Assembly: GCF_003002095.1 (NCBI RefSeq)
Contig: NZ_PVZC01000016.1
Span: 1-42,222, forward strand
Length of the DNA stretch: 42,222 nucleotides
Origin: Allonocardiopsis opalescens
GTDB lineage: Bacteria > Actinomycetota > Actinomycetes > Streptosporangiales > Streptosporangiaceae
Direction of reading: 5' to 3'
Both the position numbers and the translations under genes were made by a program. Of this stretch, positions 6,047 through 13,100 are shown piece by piece; positions within the stretch are counted from its first letter, which is position 1; the number at the start of each line of letters is the position of its first letter. The notes under the pieces are model-generated. The model made no database searches, was not told the DNA's origin, and saw only the letters and a list, made by a program, of their open reading frames with translations.

Positions 6047-6786
6047 CGGTGCTCCAGTGCCATGTCGGCGGGCTTCGCCGATCCCCATACCCGCTCGAAG
6101 CTCTCGACGTAGGTGGTGAAGTAGGCGCCGTCGATGCGGCGCAGGTGCATGGTGGGGGTGTAGGCGGCCAGCACTCCGTAGGCGTGGACGTTGACGATCA
6201 TCTCGTCGTCGAACCGGTAGATGCTGTTGTACAGCGGAGTGTCGTGCAGCCGCACCTCCACCGAGGGCGGCATCCGCTCCCGGTAGTAGTACAGGACGGC
6301 GGCGACCCGCCCGGCCACGCCGCCGCCGATGCGGTGCTCGGTGTCGCGGAACGCCAGCTGCTTGCCGTCGGGATCACCCAGCAGCAGCCGCACCCGGGCG
6401 CCGGCCTGGGCCTTGGCGACCAGGGTCGGAATCCAGTCCGGGTGCTCCTCGGTGAGGAACAGCCCCGCGTAGGCCAGCAGGTCGACGTCGCGCTCGGCCG
6501 CGCGCAGCAGCTCGGTCCACAGGTGCTTGGGGACGTCGTTGCGGCGCGGCCAGGTGGCCACCAGCTCCGCCCCGGCCAGCGAGGCGCCGTTGACGGTGTC
6601 GGGCCACAGGTAGCTCTCGTCCTCCTGGACGATCGCCGCCACCCGGTAGCGGGTGCGCGGGTAGGGCACGGCCGTCCCGGCCAGCCACCGTTCGACGGTC
6701 TTCGTCGACACCTCGGCCGCCGCGGCGAAGGACCGGATGTCGTGCCCGGCCCGGTGCATCGCCCGCCGGAGCCGTTCGTTCACCAT
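6043..6786 (-). CDS. XRE-type regulator with DUF5919-like C-terminal domain
   Basis: A 247-residue protein. Residues about 4-50 form a helix-turn-helix (SFAAAAEVSTKTVERWLAG is the probable recognition unit). The remaining 190 residues look like the DUF5919 sensor-like domain found behind XRE domains in actinomycetes, with conserved-looking stretches AYAGLFL, RVRLLLGDPDG and YNSIYRFDDEMIVNVH. It probably controls its own operon with the Nudix gene and the divergent small gene, since phased TGTCG repeats lie directly upstream. It is the likely functional counterpart of the KorSA/Pra regulators of AICEs, though of another family. Confidence 0.8.
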   Translation of the reverse strand: MVNERLRRAMHRAGHDIRSFAAAAEVSTKTVERWLAGTAVPYPRTRYRVAAIVQEDESYLWPDTVNGASLAGAELVATWPRRNDVPKHLWTELLRAAERDVDLLAYAGLFLTEEHPDWIPTLVAKAQAGARVRLLLGDPDGKQLAFRDTEHRIGGGVAGRVAAVLYYYRERMPPSVEVRLHDTPLYNSIYRFDDEMIVNVHAYGVLAAYTPTMHLRRIDGAYFTTYVESFERVWGSAKPADMALEHR

Positions 6787-6803
6787 GCGGTCATCGTGCC
6801 ATC

Positions 6804-6887
6804 AACCGACATCGCGGCCCATGCCCTTGTCGGTTAGATGTCGGTAGATGTCGAGCGGTGTCGATGCGCTGTCCGTTGACCTCGACA
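6804..6887. promoter_or_regulatory. helically phased TGTCG repeats, operator candidate
   Basis: TGTCG occurs at 6828, 6839, 6849 and 6859, spaced 11, 10 and 10 bp, so all copies face the same side of the helix. The complement CGACA occurs at 6807-6811 and 6883-6887. AACCGACA (6804-6811) and TGTCGGTT (6828-6835) make an 8-bp inverted repeat. The array lies between the divergent regulator gene (start 6786) and the small gene at 6900, where an autoregulatory operator is expected. Confidence 0.6.
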
Positions 6888-6899
6888 GATGCTTACGCC

Positions 6900-7172
6900 A
6901 TGCCCGAGACAGCGCCCCAGGGCGCGACATCCTCGGTCATCGCTGACGCTCACACCCTGACCACCTTGCAGCAGCGATGGCCCACGCATCGCATTTGGAG
7001 ATCCCGCGACGAGGCGGGCCGCCCGGCGGGTTGGTACGCCACCGCCCACGATCCGGCTCCCGGTGAGGACCGCACCGTGGGCGCCGACACGGCGCGCCAG
7101 CTGGAGCTGAAGCTGGCCGCGCCGCCGGATCCCGCGCCCCGGTTTCAGCCCGGCGCGGTCGGCCGCTGGTGA
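6900..7172 (+). CDS. small unknown protein divergent from the XRE regulator
   Basis: A 90-residue protein from the ATG at 6900 (MPETAPQG). A GTG at 6858 would give 104 residues but lies inside the TGTCG array, so the shorter form is preferred; no strong ribosome site precedes either. The core has a Trp/Arg strand pattern (RWPTHRIWRSRDEAGRPAGWYAT) followed by a helix ending in LELKLA, suggesting a small alpha/beta domain. Family not recognised. It is divergent from the XRE regulator and probably under its control, and is followed by two strong hairpins. Confidence 0.6.
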   Translation: MPETAPQGATSSVIADAHTLTTLQQRWPTHRIWRSRDEAGRPAGWYATAHDPAPGEDRTVGADTARQLELKLAAPPDPAPRFQPGAVGRW

Positions 7173-7183
7173 GACCTTCCCTC

Positions 7184-7258
7184 GGCGCCGCTCTCCCCTG
7201 AGGAGCGGCGCCACAGCGGGCCCGGCCTTCCAGGAACAGGGAGACCGGCCGGGCCCGC
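7184..7258 (+). terminator. tandem GC-rich hairpins
   Basis: GGCGCCGCTC (7184-7193) with GAGCGGCGCC (7203-7212) is a perfect 10-bp stem with a 9-base loop. GCGGGCCCGGCC (7216-7227) with GGCCGGGCCCGC (7247-7258) is a perfect 12-bp stem followed by CTT. They close transcription of the gene ending at 7172 or structure the leader of the next one. Confidence 0.6.
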
Positions 7259-7321
7259 CTTCATCGGCCCCGCGGCCAGACAACCCGGACGGTGTCGGTC
7301 GCGGGGTCCCCCAGCCACCGC

Positions 7322-7391
7322 GCGGCGCCTTCCCGCCCCAGGGCGCCGCACCCCCGCGGGCCCGGCCGTTCTGTCCGAGGGCCGGGCCCGC
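7322..7391 (+). terminator. second pair of GC-rich hairpins, one with the same stem
   Basis: GCGGCGCC (7322-7329) pairs with GGCGCCGC (7342-7349). GCGGGCCCGGCC (7356-7367) pairs with GGCCGGGCCCGC (7380-7391). The second stem is identical in sequence to the one at 7216-7258 but has a different loop. It ends ten bases before the ribosome site of the gene at 7415, so it may also be a leader structure. Confidence 0.5.
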
Positions 7392-7414
7392 ACCCTCGAC
7401 AGGAGGCCGTCGAC

Positions 7415-7663
7415 ATGATCGCCTACATCGCCCACCTGGGCGACGACGAGGCGGCCGCCGCTGACGCGCGCCGGCTGGCACGGCTGCGCGGGGTGGTGTC
7501 CCCCCTGCCGGGCATCGTGCTCGCCACCCCCGCCGGCCTGATCCGGCTGATCCGGGGCGCCTCGGCCCGCACCATCACCGACGCCGACGGCGAGGAGCTG
7601 CTGGAGGTGTGCTGGCCGGACGGCCGCACCCTGCGGTTGCTGATCGTCGGCGACGACCGGTGA
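7415..7663 (+). CDS. small unknown protein
   Basis: An 82-residue protein. The ATG at 7415 has a perfect AGGAGG (7401-7406) eight bases upstream, which decides the start over longer in-frame options that run through the hairpins. It begins MIAYIAHLGDDE, continues with an Arg/Ala-rich helix, a hydrophobic central part (about 28-48) and C-terminal strands near LLEVCWPDGRTLRLLIV. The hydrophobic stretch is too mixed to call a membrane segment. Family unknown. It sits between long hairpins as a probable single-gene transcript. Confidence 0.65.
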   Translation: MIAYIAHLGDDEAAAADARRLARLRGVVSPLPGIVLATPAGLIRLIRGASARTITDADGEELLEVCWPDGRTLRLLIVGDDR

Positions 7664-7674
7664 CCCACTGACCG

Positions 7675-7735
7675 CCGCGCGGCCGGCCGCCCGACCCCCC
7701 GTGGTCGCGGCGTTACCCCCAGGCCGGCCGCGCGG
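7675..7735 (+). terminator. 14-bp GC-rich hairpin
   Basis: CCGCGCGGCCGGCC (7675-7688) and its exact complement (7722-7735) form a 14-bp stem with a 33-base loop between two small genes. Confidence 0.55.
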
Positions 7736-7805
7736 TGCCGGCGGGGGGATGGCCGGACACGACGAATCGCCCCGCCGGCCGACGCTGGCGGGGCATCCTG
7801 GTGCC

Positions 7806-7994
7806 ATGGAGATGAGACTGGTCGACGGCCCACTCGACGGCGGGACGCTGGACGTGAGCGCGCTGAGCGCCGAGGAGATCGCCGGCGGCTTCGCGCTGCC
7901 CTCCCCCCACGGCCTGTACCTCGGGGGCCGCAGCATCTACGACCCCGACCCAGCCGAGCCCGGCGTGCTGCGGTGGCAGGGCGACGTGGCCTGA
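7806..7994 (+). CDS. small unknown protein near the lysis genes
   Basis: A 62-residue protein (MEMRLVDGPLDGGTLDVS). A second ATG at 7812 is an alternative start; the ribosome site is weak for both. Features are an N-terminal strand with DGPLDGG, a short helix (LSAEEIAGGF) and a C-terminal strand motif GLYLGGRSIYDPDP ending in VLRWQGD. Short proteins of this layout occur in actinophages, but I cannot name a function. It runs into a bidirectional terminator at 8010-8039, head to head with the late operon end. Confidence 0.6.
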   Translation: MEMRLVDGPLDGGTLDVSALSAEEIAGGFALPSPHGLYLGGRSIYDPDPAEPGVLRWQGDVA

Positions 7995-8009
7995 CCCCGG
8001 GCATGCCGA

Positions 8010-8039
8010 AGCGCCCCCGCTCCGAAGAGCGGGGGCGCT
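8010..8039. terminator. bidirectional terminator
   Basis: AGCGCCCCCGCTC (8010-8022), CGAA loop, and the exact complement (8027-8039): a perfect 13-bp stem with a tetraloop between the convergent genes ending at 7994 (+) and 8060 (-). Confidence 0.85.
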
Positions 8040-8059
8040 GTGCTGCGCGGGGCGGGCGG

Positions 8060-8335
8060 TCAGGCCGCCAGGTCGTACTCCGGCCGGCGCCGGGTGAGCC
8101 CCAGCGACAGCAGGATGCGGCCCCATACCGGCGACACGTAGGTCTCCAGCGCGCGGGCGATCCCGTAGTAGGCGGCCGTCACAGCCACGGTGACGATCTC
8201 GGTGACCGCGCCCTCCGGCAGTTCGACACCGAGGCGGAGCGCCTGCACGAGCAGGACGCCAACGGCGACCGGCACGACGGTGCGCAGGATGGAGGCGAGC
8301 AGGCCGGGCGGGGGCGGATCAGAGTGGTGGACCAT
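8060..8335 (-). CDS. holin
   Basis: A 91-residue membrane protein that should form the hole letting endolysin reach the cell wall. Two hydrophobic helices are at about residues 13-36 and 42-64, with a charged C-terminus (GLTRRRPEYDLAA). The ATG at 8335 has GGAGGGAA just upstream. It is the last gene of the late operon, following the amidase by about 110 bases, which is the usual lysis cassette. Assignment rests on size, topology and position. Confidence 0.75.
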   Translation of the reverse strand: MVHHSDPPPPGLLASILRTVVPVAVGVLLVQALRLGVELPEGAVTEIVTVAVTAAYYGIARALETYVSPVWGRILLSLGLTRRRPEYDLAA

Positions 8336-8444
8336 GGGGATTCCCTCCGGGCATAGATCAGCCCCGGGCCGGTGGCGCCGGGGCGGTGGTGCGCCCAGCA
8401 GCCGCAGTGCAGCCGCGGGGCGTGGCAGCGGGGGCAGTACTCGG

Positions 8445-9164
8445 TCAGGAGGCGCCGCCGCTGGTGAGGTCGCGCAGGCGGCGCAGCGCACGCTCCAGGA
8501 GCGTGCCCGCGTTCTTGCGGTCGGAGCTGTCGGCGGTGTCGGGGTCCTGGAGCTGGTAGCGCCAGACCTCCGCGGCGAGCGCCGGGCCGGCCGCGCGGAT
8601 CCGCTCGTCGATCAGCTTCTGGATCTTCTTCAGGTCGTCGCCGGTCAATTCGTCCTCCTCGGTGGGGGTGCCGCCGCTCGGCGGCTTGCTGAAGGTGCCG
8701 TTCTCCACGAGCGCGTAGAGCGCGTCGCCGGGGCACTCGGTGGCGATGAAGTCGCGGTGGCCGCGCACCGCGCCGGACACGCCGCGCTCCATCAGGTAGG
8801 CCCGCAGGTCGCGCACCCCCCGCACCTGCTCGTCCGTCGGCCGCTCGCTGCCGCCGAGCATCAGCGTGACGGAGTACCAGTTCGCGTTCCCCGAGGTCGT
8901 CCCCTGCGCCGCCTGGTACCGGTTGAGTCCGCGGCCGGTGAAGACCTCGCCGTGGCGGCAGGCGGCGTAGGAATACCCCACGTCCGCCCATCCGTTGCCG
9001 TTGATGTGGTCGGAGCGGATGCGCTTCCAGTAGGCGACGCACTCGTCGTGGCCGTCGAGGTCGGTGGCGGGGCCGTTGTAGTGGACGACGAGGCCGGAGC
9101 GCGGGTTCGCGTAGTCGGCGCCGGACGGCCCCCAGCCGAAGTACGAGCGCGGGCGGATGATCAT
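8445..9164 (-). CDS. endolysin, N-acetylmuramoyl-L-alanine amidase
   Basis: A 239-residue peptidoglycan amidase of the Amidase_2 (T7 lysozyme/PGRP) fold. The zinc ligands are visible: His in LVVHYNG near residue 23, then His and Cys in VRGHRDFIATECPGD near 120-135. The Tyr-containing segment VGYSYAACRHGEVFTGRG is the usual second motif. After residue about 150 a Ser/Gly/Pro linker leads to a helical C-terminal region of about 80 residues that may bind the wall or oligomerise. The start at 9164 (MIIRPRSYFGWGPSG) has AGGAGG upstream and overlaps the previous stop as ATGA. Confidence 0.92.
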   Translation of the reverse strand: MIIRPRSYFGWGPSGADYANPRSGLVVHYNGPATDLDGHDECVAYWKRIRSDHINGNGWADVGYSYAACRHGEVFTGRGLNRYQAAQGTTSGNANWYSVTLMLGGSERPTDEQVRGVRDLRAYLMERGVSGAVRGHRDFIATECPGDALYALVENGTFSKPPSGGTPTEEDELTGDDLKKIQKLIDERIRAAGPALAAEVWRYQLQDPDTADSSDRKNAGTLLERALRRLRDLTSGGAS

Positions 9165-9529
9165 ACGGGGCCTCCTGGTGGCTGGACGGTGATGTCCTGG
9201 CGGATGGTGGGGGCGGTCTGGTGGTCGGCGGTGTGGGCCTGGAGTGCGGTGCTGAGGTCGCCGAGCTTGCCGTCCAGGGCGCGGACCTTGTCCTTCAGCG
9301 ATCCGCCGGAGTTGTACGTCACCTCGTGCTCGATGCGCTGCACCCGCTCCATCAGGCCGGGGCGGGCGTCGACGCCGGGGCGGGCGGGCTCGCCGAGTAG
9401 GTCGTCGATGAGGTGGCCGGCCCGGCGCAGCCACCGGCCGGCGGCCCAGGTGAGACCGCCGACGGCGGCGAGGCCGGCGAGGAGGGCGGCGAGCTGCGCC
9501 ACGGTGAGGCTGCTGATCCAGTCAGGCAC
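9161..9529 (-). CDS. DUF2746-like membrane protein of the lysis region
   Basis: A 122-residue protein with one N-terminal membrane helix (about 8-30), then a charged region with the motif RIEHEVTYNSGGSLKDKV and a short coiled-coil-like stretch. Such proteins (DUF2746-like) lie beside endolysins in many actinophages; a second holin-like or lysis-regulating role is often suggested but not proven. GTG start at 9529; its end overlaps the amidase start. Confidence 0.65.
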   Translation of the reverse strand: MPDWISSLTVAQLAALLAGLAAVGGLTWAAGRWLRRAGHLIDDLLGEPARPGVDARPGLMERVQRIEHEVTYNSGGSLKDKVRALDGKLGDLSTALQAHTADHQTAPTIRQDITVQPPGGPV

Positions 9530-10133
9530 GGGGGTGGTCCTCTCTGGGCTGGTCGCCGAGCAGGCGGCGGCGGTAGGCGGCGGCGCGGTCGGCGGGGGCG
9601 GTGCGGGCGGTCGTGGGGGTGGCGGCCTGGCGCAGGTGGGCGCGGGCGCGGGTGACGTGGTCGGCCATGACGGCGATCACCTCGGGGTCGGTGGGGGACT
9701 CGGCCAGCACCTGGTCGAGCAGCTTGTCGGGGTCGGCCAGGGGGACGCGCTGCCGGGCGGCGGCCACGCGTAGCCGGTGGGCGGCGCGGGCCTCAGTGAT
9801 GCTGTCGGCGGTGTGCAGGGTGCTCGGCATGGTGTCGCCGACGGCCACGCCGGGGCGGGCGACGAGGGCCGGCGCGTAAAAGCCGGCCGCGACCGCGACG
9901 TCTTCACGGACCCGTGCGGGGTCGGCGGGGTCAGGGATGAAGGGCTCGGCCAGCACCATGTCCAGGGCCTCGGCGGCGTCGACGCCGTACTCGGCCATCC
10001 GCCATTCCAGGCAGTCGGCGGGGAAGACGTGCTCGTGCGCCTCGCCATCGGCCCGGCGGTAGCGGATGCGCCAGCAGGGATGCCCGGGAGCGGGCTCGGC
10101 GGTGGTCACCGACTCCACCGTGTACTCGGTCAT
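9522..10133 (-). CDS. phage protein of unknown function, tail-lysis boundary
   Basis: A 203-residue soluble protein. The start at 10133 (MTEYTVESVTTAEP) has GAGAGGGG upstream; the open frame runs further upstream only as a shadow of the tail gene. The N-terminal 60 residues form a beta-rich unit (CWRIRYRRADGEAHEHVFP); the rest is helical with several Asp-Pro turns and a basic C-terminus. It may be a tail accessory or lysis-region protein; no family recognised. Confidence 0.6.
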   Translation of the reverse strand: MTEYTVESVTTAEPAPGHPCWRIRYRRADGEAHEHVFPADCLEWRMAEYGVDAAEALDMVLAEPFIPDPADPARVREDVAVAAGFYAPALVARPGVAVGDTMPSTLHTADSITEARAAHRLRVAAARQRVPLADPDKLLDQVLAESPTDPEVIAVMADHVTRARAHLRQAATPTTARTAPADRAAAYRRRLLGDQPREDHPRA

Positions 10134-10144
10134 GCGGGCCCCTC

Positions 10145-13100
10145 TCATACGCGGAAGCACCAGAAGTTCACCCACACGCTCACGTTCGAGCCGGAGGTGA
10201 AGTTGGCGAAGGCCACCGTGAAGGAGTCCTGCGACGCCTCGGTCATCTTGTGGTGGAAGAACCTGCCGGAGTCTCCGCCGCTGGTGACCAGGCCGTAGAC
10301 GGGTGCCATCGCGGTGTCCATCGTGGGGCCGTAGCTCAAGGTCACGCTGTTCACGGTCGCGAAGAACTGCCTGCCGGTGAAAATGGCCTGGTCGCTCGCG
10401 GCGGCGACGTAGTCGAGGTAGCGGCCGTAGGTGCGGATCCGGCCGTCGTCGCCGTAGCGGGTCTCGACGCGCACCCCGGCGGGCGGGTTCCAACCGATGC
10501 GGGTGCCGGCCGCGTTGCCGTAGATCATCGGGCCGCTGGTGTGGGCCAGCTCGATGTAGTCCTCGGTGGCGTCGATCTGGGCGACGGTGTCGCCGCCCGC
10601 GATGGCGTTCACCCTGTTGAGGATCGCGCCCGCCGCGACCGTCAGCCGCGACCGCACGGTCCCGGCGTTGTTCTCGCCGGTCTCCAAGGCCATGGTCGCC
10701 TCGTCGGGGAAGGCCCCGTCGGTGGAGTAGATGCGGCTGAAGTTCGTCGAGGTGGAGGGGTAGAAGCGGATCTCGGCCAGCCACGCCGGATCGATGACGA
10801 CGCGCCGCCCGGACACGGCCGTGCGGATCACCGACCCGGTGACGATCTTGCCGGTGATGGCGTCGGCCGCCACCGCCTGGGCGGTCACCGCGCCCGCCTC
10901 GATCTTGTCGGCCGTGATGGCGTTGGCGGCGATGTGTCCGGCCTGGATGGCCAGGGCCTGGATCAGCGCCCCGGTGATCGACTCGGCGACGATCTTCTCG
11001 GCGGCGACGAGGGTGCCGTCGACGATGTGCGCGCCGTCGATCACCTCGCCGATCAGGTCGGTGTCCACCAGCGGCTGGGTGGCGATGACGCCGCTGGCGC
11101 TCTCCGCGCTCTCGTTGCCGGAGGTGTCGGTGGCGGTGAACCAGATCGTGCGGTCCTCGCCGTAGGGGGCGCCGACGATGACGACGCCGCCCGCGCCGCG
11201 CAGCTGGTCGACGGCCACCGGCGGGTTGGTGCCGTCCGACATCCACACCGTGACGTAGGCGAAGTCGCGCGGCATCGGGGCACCGGCGTGGTCGAGCCCG
11301 TCCCAGTCGGCGCGGATCACCCCGAGCCGGGTGGACAGCACCGGCGTCGACGGGGCCGGGGGCGGGGTGGCGTCGCCGGGCATGGTGACGGCGTAGACGG
11401 CGCTGAACTCGCCCTTGCGGCCGGTGGTGGCGACGGCGCGGACCTTGAACGCGTACTGCTCGCCGGTCTGCAGCGGTGACCAGGTGGTCGTCGTCTCGTC
11501 GGCCTCGGTGGCGGTGAGCTGGTACCACGGCTCGCCGGAGAGGTTGATGCGGGCGTACAGCTCGTAGCCGTCGACCTCCAGCGCCACCCCGGCCACGTCG
11601 GCGGTGACCGCGCCCCAGGTCGCGGTGATCTGGCCGCGCGCCGTCCCGTCCAGGTCGATGTACGCCTGCGGGTCGACGACCAGCCCGAGCGGCGCGGCCG
11701 GGGTGCGCCCGGCCGGGACGTCGGGCGCGGGTTGGGCGCCGGACCCGCCGCCGGCGGTCGCGCCGCCCACGATGCCGCGGGTGCGCCGCGCCATCCGGAT
11801 CTCGCGCTCGATCAACCGGTCATTGAGGACCAGGTTGCCCGAGACGCGTCCGTCCTGGTCGCGGGTGAGGGTGATCTGGCGGATCCGCAGCGGCGCCATG
11901 GTGCCGCCGTCGCCGGGGGCGAGGATGTAGTCGCCGGGCGCGTAGTCGCGCCACGGCAGCCACCGGGCGGTGTAGAGCGCCACGGCGCGGGTGATCTGCA
12001 CGCGCTCGGCGCCGCCGCGCTCCAGGGCTGCCTCGGCCAGCAGGATCGCGGTGCCGGTGTCGCTCACCCCGCCCTGGGTGATGTAGGTCTCCCACCGCCC
12101 CCACGGCAAGTCGGCGGACGGGTTGTCCAGCTCCAGGCTGAACCCCGCTTCGCCCTGCAGGTACACCGCCGAGACGGCATCCTCCAGGGTGCCCTCGTCG
12201 GGCGCCTCGACCACGTCGCGGCCGAGCCGCAGGTCGACCGGCGCCGGCCCGGACGCCAGGTCGGCGGCCAGCTCCGAATCCGCGTTGAAGACCCGCAGGG
12301 TCCGCCCCTGCGTGCACCAGTCCACCACGCCCTGCTCGGCCAGGTTGAGCAGCGCCGTGCCGGCGTCCAGGCCGGGCGCGTAGTAGATGGTGAGGACGGT
12401 GTCCCAGGGCTGGCCGTCGCTGTCGTGGGTGGTGGTGAAGTCGGTGTCCAGCCCGGCCAGTGCGCCGCGGGCGTGGCCTTCGTCGATCCAGGTGCGCAGG
12501 ATCTCCCCGGCGGTGGCCGACAGGAAGGGGCGCTTGCCGTCGACGAGCGTCGAGGGGTCCGGCGGCGGGTAGAGCGGGAGCTTGCCCAGCTGCCAGGCGT
12601 AGCCGGGCAGCTGGTAGTCGCGGGCGCCGGTCTGGTCGGTGACGTCGCCGCTGCGCGCGATGCGCAGGAACCGGGAGTTCGGCGGCTCGAACCAGGTGCC
12701 GGACCCGGGGTCGACCTCCACCGCGACCTCGACGGGCTGCGCCAGCCAGCTCGCGTTGGCGGCCAGCGTCGAGTACCGCACCCGCGCCGACGGGGTGTCG
12801 TTGAGCGGGGCGGCCACCTCCACCGACAGCGGGCTCGGCAGCACGCCCATGCGCGCGCCGTTCGGCTCGTAGGCGACCAGGCGCAGGTCCAGGTAGGCCG
12901 GCTGCTGCGGGTCGATGGGGATCGTGTCGTCACCGTCGCCCACCCCGGCCGGGGTGGCCACGGCCGCGATCGCCCCGCTGCCCGAGGTCGCGCGGGTCCC
13001 GGCCGCGGCGACGGCCGCCGGCGCCGGGACGGTGCCGGAGCCGGCCGCCGCGCGGGTGCCGGAGCCGCCGAGCAGCGCCGCGCCGGGAAGCTCGGCCTCG

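Noticed and set aside
8336-8444. Cys-rich frame between endolysin and holin (YCPRCHAPRLHCGC) that looks like a small zinc finger
   Set aside because: No ATG, GTG or TTG start is available at the right place; only a CTG overlaps the amidase stop, and the frame then runs through the whole holin gene. Left as a possibility only.
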